64,000 bases of DNA, taken from positions 1 through 64,000 of the forward strand of contig CAIOAO010000013.1 in the NCBI GenBank assembly GCA_903855985.1, in the 5' to 3' direction. The notes under the pieces are model-generated. The model made no database searches and was not told where the DNA came from. It saw nothing but the letters and a program-made list of their open reading frames with translations. The DNA is from an uncultured Opitutia bacterium. Its GTDB lineage: Bacteria > Verrucomicrobiota > Verrucomicrobiia > Opitutales > Opitutaceae. The position numbers and the translations under genes were made by a program. Below, piece by piece: positions 30,783-38,901 of the stretch. Position 1 is the first letter of the stretch; the number at the start of each line of letters is the position of its first letter.

Positions 30783-33092
30783 ATGCCCGCCGCCTCCCCC
30801 GCTGCCGCCGCCCCGCAACTGCCGTTATTCTGGCACCCGGACCACAAGCCGGACGACAAGGACACCTACGTTGCCTTCCGCGGGGAGTTCGAGCTGCCCG
30901 CCGGCGGCGAGGTTTCCTTCCGGCTCTTCGGCGCCTCCTGGTTCACCGGCTGGATCGACGGCAAATACTTCTGCGAGGGCCCGGCGCGCTTTCCCCACGC
31001 CTTCCCCGAATTCCAGACCTACGTGGAAAAACTCGGCGCCGGCCGGCACGTGCTGGCGATCCAGGTCCGCCATCTCGGCGCCCCCACCCGCAGCCTGATG
31101 CCCATCGACCCGTTCCTCGGCTGCACCGCCCACGCCGGCGGCCGCGAGCTGCCGATCCGCTGGAAATGCCTCCGGCTCACCGGGTACTCGCCCGCGGTGC
31201 GCTTCATCAACTTCACGCTGGGTTTCATCGAGTGGTGCGACACCCGCGAAATTCCCGAGTGGCGGCCCGCCGCGTTTGACGACCAGGCCTGGATCGCGCC
31301 TGTGCCCGTCACCCGCCCCCTCGGCCCGCTCAAGCCGCTCCCCAGCGGCAACACCCATGCGATCCCCCACGACATCAAGCTCCTCGCCACGGGCGATCTC
31401 GTCGAGCGGTTCAGCTATGACCGCGATGACCCGCCCGCCCGGTTTTACCTGCGCAACCTCGCCCCCAAGGAGCAGCCTCCGCAGGGCATCTGGCGCCGCT
31501 ATGACCTCGGCCGCGTGCGCCTGATGCGCCCGCACTTCGAACTCGAGCTGCCCGCCGGGACCATCGTCGAGTTCGCCTACTCCGAATCACTCATCGAGGG
31601 CCGCGTGAGCCCGTGGATCACGCTGTCCACCAGCTCCTCCTGCAACATGGACCACTACGTCGCGCGCGGCGGCCGGCAGGAGTTCTTCCCGCTCACGCCC
31701 CGCGGCGGCCGGTTCATCGAGCTGCACATCTTCGCCCCCGTCAGCGCGGTGAAGTTCCACCGCGAGGGCGTGCTGGAGCGCGTGTACTACGACGCGGCCG
31801 CCGGGTCGCTCAGCACGGGCGACGCCCTGTTGGACCAGGTCTGGTCCGTCGGCGTCGAGACGCACCGCGCCTGCGCCGAGGACGCGCTCACCGACTGCCC
31901 CACCCGCGAGCGCGCCGAGTGGGCCGGCGATGTCGTCACCGTCGGCATGGACATTGCCGCCGTGGCATTCTCCGACCTGCGCATGTGCCGCCGTGGACTC
32001 GTGCAATGCGCGCAGTGCGCCCGCGAGGACGGCCTCGTGGCCGGCCTCTGCCCCGGCGACTGCGGCTACCTCACCACCTATGCCGCGCAGTGGATCACCG
32101 CGTGCCTGCACTATTGGGAACTGACGGGCGACCGCGCGCTGCTCGAGGAGATGCTCGACCATGCCGAGCGCAATGTCGGCGCCTTCGCGAAAAACCTCAC
32201 CCCCGATGGCCTGAAGGACGACATGGGCTGGGGCTTCGTGGACTGGGGTTACGTGCGCAATCCCGGCCCGAGCGACATGGCCGTGAACCTGCACGTCCTC
32301 GCCGCTATCCGCGACATGGCCCGCTGGTGCACGGCGCTCGGCCACGCCGACCGCGCCGCGAAACACCAGGCCCTGGCCGACCGCCTGGGCGCCATCATCG
32401 CGCGCTATTTCGCCGGGGAGTTTGCGGCCGGTGGCGACGTCTGGTCGCGCATTGGCTACCACCGCGCCGCTCTGGGACTGCGCCTGGGCTTCTTCGACGC
32501 CGCGCAGGCAAAAGCCGGTCGCGCCTTCCTGAAGGAGCACATGCTGCGCTGCTTCCCCAACAATCCCGCGGGTCCGCGGCTCAGCGATCCCGCCGCGAAC
32601 AACCCGCAGCTCATCACGCCCTATTTTGGACACTTCGCACTGCCGGAGCTCATTGAGAACGGCGACATGGACTTCGTCCTCGGCCAGTACCGCACCTGCT
32701 GGGGTTGGTCGCTCGGCGACGGCCGCACGACGTGGCTCGAGGTCTTCGACACGCGGTGGAGCCACTGCCACCAGTGGTCCGGCTGCCCGACGTGGCAACT
32801 GTCACGCGCCCTCCTCGGTCTGCGCCCGCGCTTCGACCTCGGCGCGATGAACTTCGACGTCACCCTCGCCACCGGTTCATTGACCAAAGTCTCCGGCCGG
32901 GTCCCCGTCGCCGGCACGAATCACGTCCTCCAAGTCTCCTGGACCAAGGATGCCGCCGGTCTGCACTACACGCTGGAAAGTCCCGTGCCGCTCACGCTAC
33001 ACCTCGATGCAACCCTTGCTGGAGGTGCGGGGAAGCAGGTTAAAGTCGAGCGTACGTTCACCGCCACGTGGGCGCTCGCGGCCTGCAGCTGA
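30783..33092 (+). CDS. GH78 alpha-L-rhamnosidase-like glycosidase
   Basis: The usable start is ATG 30783 (MPAASPAAAAPQLPLFWHP), giving 769 residues; the 1105-residue track ORF begins in the opposite-strand methyltransferase. An N-terminal beta domain resembles the rhamnosidase accessory domains. The catalytic (alpha/alpha)6 barrel has the family motif DCPTRERAEWAGD at about 371-383, with the Asp and Glu residues expected for inverting hydrolysis, and later GDGRTTWLEVFD. No signal peptide is visible. Confidence 0.87.
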   Translation: MPAASPAAAAPQLPLFWHPDHKPDDKDTYVAFRGEFELPAGGEVSFRLFGASWFTGWIDGKYFCEGPARFPHAFPEFQTYVEKLGAGRHVLAIQVRHLGAPTRSLMPIDPFLGCTAHAGGRELPIRWKCLRLTGYSPAVRFINFTLGFIEWCDTREIPEWRPAAFDDQAWIAPVPVTRPLGPLKPLPSGNTHAIPHDIKLLATGDLVERFSYDRDDPPARFYLRNLAPKEQPPQGIWRRYDLGRVRLMRPHFELELPAGTIVEFAYSESLIEGRVSPWITLSTSSSCNMDHYVARGGRQEFFPLTPRGGRFIELHIFAPVSAVKFHREGVLERVYYDAAAGSLSTGDALLDQVWSVGVETHRACAEDALTDCPTRERAEWAGDVVTVGMDIAAVAFSDLRMCRRGLVQCAQCAREDGLVAGLCPGDCGYLTTYAAQWITACLHYWELTGDRALLEEMLDHAERNVGAFAKNLTPDGLKDDMGWGFVDWGYVRNPGPSDMAVNLHVLAAIRDMARWCTALGHADRAAKHQALADRLGAIIARYFAGEFAAGGDVWSRIGYHRAALGLRLGFFDAAQAKAGRAFLKEHMLRCFPNNPAGPRLSDPAANNPQLITPYFGHFALPELIENGDMDFVLGQYRTCWGWSLGDGRTTWLEVFDTRWSHCHQWSGCPTWQLSRALLGLRPRFDLGAMNFDVTLATGSLTKVSGRVPVAGTNHVLQVSWTKDAAGLHYTLESPVPLTLHLDATLAGGAGKQVKVERTFTATWALAACS

Positions 33093-33102
33093 CCGAATTT
33101 TT

Positions 33103-33170
33103 CACGCAGAGACGCAAAGCCGCTGAGCTTCCGATCCGGGAAATTCTCCGCGGCTCTGCGCCTCTGCGCG
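33103..33170. repeat. CACGCAGAG palindromic repeat, copy 2
   Basis: Inverted arms at 33103-33127 (CACGCAGAGACGCAAAG...) and 33146-33170 lie in the gap between the convergent GH78 and ettA genes. It is the same family as 24161-24240. The predicted stem could act as a two-way terminator. Confidence 0.8.
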
Positions 33171-33183
33171 AGACCCCGAGACC

Positions 33184-34869
33184 TCACCGCGCCAGTTTCC
33201 GGTACTTGATCCGGTGGGGCTGGTCGGCCTCCTTGCCCTTCCGACGGCGGAGGTCCTCCTGGTAGCTCGAGAAATTCCCGTTGAACCAGTGCACGTAGCT
33301 GTCGCCTTCGAACGCCAGGATGTGCGTCGCCACGCGGTCGAGGAACCAGCGGTCGTGCGACACCACCACGGCGCAGCCGGCGAAATTCTCCAGGCCTTCC
33401 TCCAGCGCGCGGATCGAGTTCACGTCGAGGTCGTTCGTCGGCTCGTCGAGCAGGATCAGGTTCGCGCCGCTTTTCAGCAGGCGTGCGAGGTGCACCCGGT
33501 TGCGTTCGCCGCCCGACAGCACGCCGACCTTTTTGCTCTGGTCCGGGCCCGTGAACCCAAACTGCGCGCAATAGGCCCGGCTGTTGAGCTCGCGGCCGGC
33601 GAGTTTCATGATCTCCTCCCCGCCGCTGATCGCCTGCCAGATCGTCTCCTGGTCCGGCAGTGAGTCGCGGGATTGGTCCACGTGCGCGATGAGCACCGTC
33701 TCGCCGACGCGAAGCGTGCCGGCGGTGGGTTTCTCCGCGCCGACGATCAGCCGGAACAGCGTGGTCTTGCCCGCGCCATTGGGGCCGATCACGCCGACGA
33801 TGCCGCCCGGGGGCAGCGAGAAATTCACCTTCTCGAACAAGACGTTGTCCCCGTAACTCATCGTCAGGTCCTTCGCCTCGACCACGAGCGCGCCGAGCCG
33901 CGGGCCCGGCGGGATGATGAGTTCGAACTCCTTATCCCGCTCAGCTACGTTCTGCTTCAGCATGTTCTCGTAGGCGCTGATGCGGGCCTGCGACTTGGCG
34001 ACCCGCGCCTTCGCGGACTGGCGGATCCACGCGAGTTCGCGCGCCATCGCCTTCTGCCGGCGATCCTCTGTCCGCTGCTCCACCGCCAGCCGCGCCTGTT
34101 TCTGCTCCAGCCACGACGAATAGTTGCCCTTCCACGGCGTGCCGTGGCCGTGCGCCAGCTCGAGGATCCACTGCGCGACGTTATCCAGGAAATACCGGTC
34201 GTGCGTCACCGCGATCACCGTGCCGTCGTAGCGGGCCAGATGCTGCTCGAGCCACTGCACGCTTTCGGCGTCGAGGTGATTGGTCGGCTCGTCGAGCAGG
34301 AGGATTGACGGCTTCTGCAGGAGCAAACGCGCCAGGGCCACTCGCCGGCGTTCACCGCCGGAGAGTTTCTCCACGGGCTGGTCGGGCGGCGGACAGCGCA
34401 GGGCATCCATCGCCATCTCCACCTGCGGGCCGACATCCCACGCGCCGAGCGCGTCGATCTTCTCCTGCAGCGCGCCCTGTTTCTCGCTGATCTTGTCCTT
34501 TTCCGCGTCGTCGGTCGCAGCGCTGAGCTCGTCCCAGGTCGCGTCGTAGGCCGTGGTGAGATCGGTGAGGTGTTTCACGCCCTCCTCGACGCAGGCGCGG
34601 ACCGTCGAGCCGGGCGTGAGATGCGGCTCCTGCTCAAGGAAGCCGATCGGATAACCGGGCTCGAAGTGTACGCGGCCGTCGATGTCGGTGTCGCGCCCGG
34701 CGAGGATGCGCAGCAGAGAGGACTTGCCGGAGCCGTTGAGGCCGAGCACGCCGATCTTCGCGCCGTAGTAAAACGACAGCGAGATGTCGCGGAGGATTTC
34801 CTTGCGCTCGATTTTCTTCGAGACGCCCAGCATCGAGAAGATGATCTTCGGCTCGTCGGGTTTGGCCAT
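33184..34869 (-). CDS. ettA: Energy-dependent translational throttle protein EttA (ABC-F)
   Basis: From ATG 34869 the product has 561 residues, close to E. coli EttA (555). Two ABC cassettes have Walker A GLNGSGKSS and GPNGAGKTT, signatures LSGGERRRVALARLL and LSGGERNRVHLARLL, and Walker B LLLDEPTNHLD and LLDEPTNDLD. The EttA linker WILELAHGHGTPWKGNYSSWL is diagnostic. EttA binds the ribosomal E site and gates initiation according to energy status. A GTG 9 b upstream is an alternative start. Confidence 0.96.
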   Translation of the reverse strand: MAKPDEPKIIFSMLGVSKKIERKEILRDISLSFYYGAKIGVLGLNGSGKSSLLRILAGRDTDIDGRVHFEPGYPIGFLEQEPHLTPGSTVRACVEEGVKHLTDLTTAYDATWDELSAATDDAEKDKISEKQGALQEKIDALGAWDVGPQVEMAMDALRCPPPDQPVEKLSGGERRRVALARLLLQKPSILLLDEPTNHLDAESVQWLEQHLARYDGTVIAVTHDRYFLDNVAQWILELAHGHGTPWKGNYSSWLEQKQARLAVEQRTEDRRQKAMARELAWIRQSAKARVAKSQARISAYENMLKQNVAERDKEFELIIPPGPRLGALVVEAKDLTMSYGDNVLFEKVNFSLPPGGIVGVIGPNGAGKTTLFRLIVGAEKPTAGTLRVGETVLIAHVDQSRDSLPDQETIWQAISGGEEIMKLAGRELNSRAYCAQFGFTGPDQSKKVGVLSGGERNRVHLARLLKSGANLILLDEPTNDLDVNSIRALEEGLENFAGCAVVVSHDRWFLDRVATHILAFEGDSYVHWFNGNFSSYQEDLRRRKGKEADQPHRIKYRKLAR

Positions 34870-34955
34870 GTCCTCCACTCAAACGCACGGTTGACGCGCC
34901 GCAAGCTCCGGGACTTCCCTTGCGGCACGTCCCGTTGCCGCCCGCCCCTCCGCCC

Positions 34956-35753
34956 ATGGAACATCCGCCCCTCCAGCGCCCGGCCCTTATCGCCGCCGTG
35001 CGCGGCGCCCTCGAACCGCAGGCCTTCGTGCACTGCCTCTGGGAGGGCGGATCCACCGGCTTCAGCCGCGCCGACGCCTGGAGCGACGTGGACCTGCAAT
35101 GCGAGGTGGAGGACGATCGCGTCGCCGATACGTTCGCCGCCGTCGAGGCCGGCCTCCGACGCGTCGCCGAAATCTCGCTCTGCTTCGCGGTCCCGGAGCC
35201 CGCCTGGCACGGCCACAGCCAGCGGTTCTACCGCTTCGCCAACGCCGACCCCTGGCTGCAACTCGACTTCTGCGTGATGAAGCGCAGTTCGGCGGACAAA
35301 TTCAACCAGCCCGAGATTCACGGGGCCGCCGGCATACTCTTCGACCGCTCGGGGCTGTTCGGCCGCAACGTCGTCCGCGTGGACCGCCCCGCACTCGAAG
35401 TGCGGCTGCGCGGACGGATCGCGGCGCTGCGCACGCGCTGCGCCATGTTCCAGGTGCTGGTGGAGAAGGAAACCTGGCGGGGGAACCCCATTGACGCGCT
35501 GCATTTCTATTCCGGCCTTGCGCTGGCGCCACTCGTTGAGCTGCTGCGCATCAAGCACGACCCCCTCCGTCACAACTGGGGCAACCGCTATCTGCATCTC
35601 ACGCTGCCGCCCGCCGACGCTGCCCGGCTGCAGGGCCTGATGTACGTCGCGGCGCCGGAGGACATTCCCGCCAAGCGCGCCGCCGCCGCGGCGTGGTTTG
35701 AGGCGCTGGCCGCCGAGCTCGACGCGCGGCCCCGCCTGGTTCCGCCGGCCTGA
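34956..35753 (+). CDS. Nucleotidyltransferase-fold protein (putative)
   Basis: From ATG 34956 (MEHPPLQ) the 265-residue product has the nucleotidyltransferase fold signature WEGGSTGFSRADAWSDVDL at about 29-47: a GGS followed after 10 residues by D-x-D (Asp44, Asp46). A third acidic residue, Asp, appears in WLQLDFCVM. The rest is a helical domain like aminoglycoside nucleotidyltransferases and MNT-type toxins or antitoxins. No partner is present. Substrate unknown. Confidence 0.7.
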   Translation: MEHPPLQRPALIAAVRGALEPQAFVHCLWEGGSTGFSRADAWSDVDLQCEVEDDRVADTFAAVEAGLRRVAEISLCFAVPEPAWHGHSQRFYRFANADPWLQLDFCVMKRSSADKFNQPEIHGAAGILFDRSGLFGRNVVRVDRPALEVRLRGRIAALRTRCAMFQVLVEKETWRGNPIDALHFYSGLALAPLVELLRIKHDPLRHNWGNRYLHLTLPPADAARLQGLMYVAAPEDIPAKRAAAAAWFEALAAELDARPRLVPPA

Positions 35754-35810
35754 GCCCGACGTCGAGCTGCCGACTTGCCAGCGCCGGAACCGCCGGCTGA
35801 GGATGGGGAC

Positions 35811-37220
35811 TTGAGCACCCCACCCCCATCCACCGGAGCCGGCTCGGCGGCCGACCGGGCTTTTCTCGGCCATCCCCGCGGCCTCGGTTTCCTCGCCTTC
35901 ACCGAGGCGTGGGAACGATTTTCCTACTACGGCATGCAGACGCTGCTCGTGCTCTACATGACGCGGCAGCTGCTGTTGCCCGGCCATGTCGAACAGATCG
36001 CCGGCTTCAGCTGGTTCCGGCCCTTCGTCGCGCGGATTTACGGTGACGGTGGGGCGATGTCCACCATCGCCCTCGCGTCGGCTATCTTCGGCGTCTACAC
36101 GAGTTTGGTTTACCTGACGCCCATCGCCGGCGGCTTCATCGCGGATCGCTGGCTGGGCCGGACGCGCACCATCACGCTCGGCGCGCTGTTGATGACCGCG
36201 GGACATTTCCTGATGGCCTTCGATGTTTCGTTTCTCGTCGCGCTGCTTTGCCTGCTGCTGGGCGTCGGCTGTTTCAAGGGCAACCTCGCGAGCCAGATCG
36301 GCGCGCTCTACGCGCCGGGGGATTTGCGCCGTGCCGATGCGTTTCAGATCTATTACCTGTTCATCAATGCGGCCGTCATCATCGCGCCCCTCGTGACCGG
36401 CACCATGGGCGAAAAAATGGGCTGGCACTACGGTTTCGGCGCCGCCGGCGTCGGGATGATTCTCGGCTTGGTCATCTACCGGTCGGGGAAAAAGTGGCTG
36501 CCGCCCGAGCCTACGCGCACCAGCAAGGCATCCGCCCCGCGGGTCCCGCTCACCCGCGATGAGCGCAAAGCCATGATGCTGCTGGTCGCCCTGGTCCCCG
36601 TGCTCGCCCTCGGGGCCGTGGGCAACCAGCAGATATTCAACGCCTACATGCTCTGGGTGCCGGATCACGTCAGTCTCGTGTTCTTCGGCCAGACGATGCC
36701 GACCACCTGGCTGGTCACCTTGGACGCCATCGTAAGCGTGTCCTGCCTCGTCGCCGCCGTCGCCTTCTGGCGGCTGTGGGCCAAACGTTTCCCGGAGCCG
36801 AGCGAGGTGAACAAGATCACCCTCGGCCTGGCGCTCTGCACGGCCGCCATGGGCTGTCTCGCCATGGCGGCCGTGAGCTCCGCCTCCGGCCAGAAGGCCG
36901 GCATCGGCTGGGTGCTCGGCTTCGAGCTGCTCAACAGCATGGGCTTCGCGAACATCTTCCCCGTGGGCCTCGCGCTCTACGCGCGGGCCTCACCCAAGGC
37001 GATGGTGGGCACCATGGTCGGCGTCTACATGCTGCACCTGTTCCTCTGCAACAACCTCGTCGGCAAGCTGGGCGGGCTGCTCGAGCACATGTCGGGCACG
37101 AATTTCTGGCTGCTCCACGCCGGCCTCGTCGGCGCGTCCTGCGCCGCGATGTTCATTGCCGCCCGGCTGGGCGGGCACCTCTTGAACCCAACCGGCCCGG
37201 CGGACCAATCCGCCGCGTGA
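35811..37220 (+). CDS. POT-family peptide transporter (MFS)
   Basis: I choose TTG at 35811 as start because GAGGA at 35799-35803 lies 7 b upstream, a good ribosome binding site; the track start is a TTG 36 b earlier without one. The 469-residue protein has 12 or more helices and the POT signatures TEAWERFSYYGM (about 31-42) and GGFIADRWLGR. Members take up di- and tripeptides with protons. Other POT residues include GVGCFKGNLASQIGALY. Confidence 0.92.
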   Translation: MSTPPPSTGAGSAADRAFLGHPRGLGFLAFTEAWERFSYYGMQTLLVLYMTRQLLLPGHVEQIAGFSWFRPFVARIYGDGGAMSTIALASAIFGVYTSLVYLTPIAGGFIADRWLGRTRTITLGALLMTAGHFLMAFDVSFLVALLCLLLGVGCFKGNLASQIGALYAPGDLRRADAFQIYYLFINAAVIIAPLVTGTMGEKMGWHYGFGAAGVGMILGLVIYRSGKKWLPPEPTRTSKASAPRVPLTRDERKAMMLLVALVPVLALGAVGNQQIFNAYMLWVPDHVSLVFFGQTMPTTWLVTLDAIVSVSCLVAAVAFWRLWAKRFPEPSEVNKITLGLALCTAAMGCLAMAAVSSASGQKAGIGWVLGFELLNSMGFANIFPVGLALYARASPKAMVGTMVGVYMLHLFLCNNLVGKLGGLLEHMSGTNFWLLHAGLVGASCAAMFIAARLGGHLLNPTGPADQSAA

Positions 37221-37238
37221 CGCGTTGCGCGGCCCGCC

Positions 37239-38579
37239 CTACTGCCGCCGGGCCGACAGCGCGGTCGCACCCTGGCGAAGCACCATCGTTGTCACGGCGC
37301 CCCCGGCGTCGCGGCCAAACTCGTACTGGCGGTCCAGCTCCTTGAGGAAAAACCTGTCCGGGGCCTCCGGCAGCAGCTGGAACTTCGGGCGGCCCGTGAT
37401 CTGCGCGGCGAGGTGGTCGCCTTCGAGCGTCACCTGGTTGCGTTCGCCGTTTTCCATGACGTAGGTGCCGACGTACGGCTGCAAGTCCGGCGGTGACATC
37501 GTAATTTCCTTCCGCTCCCATGGCAGCCGGACGGACGCGTGATGGGCCAGCTCGCCCAGGTAATAGCCCAGCGCCTCCGGCGCCTGGCCGGCGAGATTTC
37601 CCAGGACCACGACCGTCACCTGCTCGTCCGGATAATAGCCAAGGTAGGTGTTGAAGCCTTCGATCGAGCCTTGGTGACTGATCAGCCGGCGGCCGTTGCC
37701 GGTGCCAACCACCACGCCGAGACCGTAGCCACCCTGGTGCGGCGTGGTCATCTGCCGCCACGATTCGGCCGAGAGCACCCGCCCGCCAAACAGTCCGCGC
37801 TCCCATTTCAGCAGGTCCTCCGTGGTCGAGTACAGGCCGCCGGCCGCAAAGGGCACGCTCATGTCAATGAAGGGCGCGTTCGCGAGACCCGTCCGGCCGC
37901 GGGTGTAGCCGGCGGCGCGGCGGGCGAGGATCTCGGCGTTGGCATCGTAGCCCGAATCTATCATCCCCAGCGGGTCGAAGAGATTCTTCCGGACAAACGT
38001 CGCATAGGATTCGCCCGTGATCCGCTCGAGGAGATAGCCGAGCAGGATGTAGCCGGGGTTGCTGTAGCGATAACCGGCACCCGGGGCGAACAGCAGCGGT
38101 TTGTCGCGAATCTTCCCCACCAGGGACTCGGGCGTGCTGTGGACCAGCTTGACGGGAGCCAGCTCGGGAAAGGAGTTCAAATCCCCGATGCCCGACGTGT
38201 GCGTCAGGAGATGGAAAAAGGTGATCTTCTCCCAGGCGGCCGGGACGTCCGGCAGGTAGTTGCCGATCGGATCGTCCAACTTCAGCTTCCCGCGCTCCTC
38301 GAGCAGCAGGATCGAGGCCGCCGTGAATTGCTTGGTGATCGAGGCGAGGCGAAACCGCGTCGCCGGTGTGTTGGCGATGCGCCACTCCAGATTGGCCGAA
38401 CCGTAGCCCCGGCTGATCAGGACCTCGTCGCCCCGGGCAACCAGGATGCAACCCATGAACTGGTTGTTCGCCGTGAAGCCTTGCGCCACCTCATCCATCC
38501 GCGCCGCCTCCGGCGCCGGGGCGGCCGAAAGCACGTGGCCGAGTGCGAGCGACCATAGCAGCAGAACGCGGGAGGGCAT
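37239..38579 (-). CDS. Serine hydrolase of the beta-lactamase/class C fold
   Basis: The 446-residue protein has a signal peptide (MPSRVLLLWSLALGHVLSAA) and the SxxK motif at Ser80-Ile-Thr-Lys83 (LASITKQFTAA). The Tyr-x-Asn equivalent is YRYSNPGY, and the KTG position reads as HQGS in the GRRLISHQGSIEGFNT block. This is the FmtA/EstB/LACTB type. It is better described as an esterase or D-aminopeptidase-like enzyme than as a resistance lactamase. The C-terminal region (about 350-446) is a lipocalin-like domain (DUF3471-type). Confidence 0.85.
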   Translation of the reverse strand: MPSRVLLLWSLALGHVLSAAPAPEAARMDEVAQGFTANNQFMGCILVARGDEVLISRGYGSANLEWRIANTPATRFRLASITKQFTAASILLLEERGKLKLDDPIGNYLPDVPAAWEKITFFHLLTHTSGIGDLNSFPELAPVKLVHSTPESLVGKIRDKPLLFAPGAGYRYSNPGYILLGYLLERITGESYATFVRKNLFDPLGMIDSGYDANAEILARRAAGYTRGRTGLANAPFIDMSVPFAAGGLYSTTEDLLKWERGLFGGRVLSAESWRQMTTPHQGGYGLGVVVGTGNGRRLISHQGSIEGFNTYLGYYPDEQVTVVVLGNLAGQAPEALGYYLGELAHHASVRLPWERKEITMSPPDLQPYVGTYVMENGERNQVTLEGDHLAAQITGRPKFQLLPEAPDRFFLKELDRQYEFGRDAGGAVTTMVLRQGATALSARRQ

Positions 38580-38648
38580 GGCCCGAGTTGAACCGTTTCC
38601 GTTCCCCGAGGCGAACCTCTATGATGGCCGGTTGCCCGGCGCCTGCGC

Positions 38649-38900
38649 CTAGCGGGTGGCGATCTCCAGCCGCGTCAGGAAAGCCAGCGCGGCGCCCCGG
38701 TCCGCGCCGCACATTTCCTCGGCCGGCCGGAGGCTCGCGCAGAAGGCGGGGCGTTCCGGCAGCCCGAACAGCGCGCAGCGATAATCGTCCCGGAGCTGCA
38801 CGCAGGGAATGCCCGCGGGCTTGCCGTGCGGCATGCCGGGGATCGGCGAGGTGATCGAGGGCGCGATGCAACACGCCCCGCAGCCGGTCCGGCAGTCCAT
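38649..38900 (-). CDS. YeiW/YkgJ-family cysteine-cluster protein
   Basis: The 83-residue protein starts at ATG 38900 (MDCRTGCGACCIAPSI). It matches E. coli YeiW nearly end to end, with PIPGMPHGKPAGIPCVQL and CALFGLPERPAFCASL. The eight-cysteine pattern suggests a metal or Fe-S site. It follows the DUF748 gene after a single base (TAACATG), implying coupled translation. Function unknown. Confidence 0.85.
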   Translation of the reverse strand: MDCRTGCGACCIAPSITSPIPGMPHGKPAGIPCVQLRDDYRCALFGLPERPAFCASLRPAEEMCGADRGAALAFLTRLEIATR

Positions 38901-38901
38901 G

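Noticed and set aside
33103-33170. CRISPR-like repeat or IS end
   Set aside because: The arms are inverted and single, without spacers, direct repeats or a transposase; it belongs to the palindromic repeat class.
35775-35810. Track start of the POT transporter (TTG 35775)
   Set aside because: No ribosome binding site there; TTG 35811 has GAGGA at the right distance.
37239-38579. Antibiotic-resistance beta-lactamase
   Set aside because: SxxK and Tyr-x-Asn are present, but the third motif and C-terminal lipocalin-like region fit the esterase/peptidase branch.
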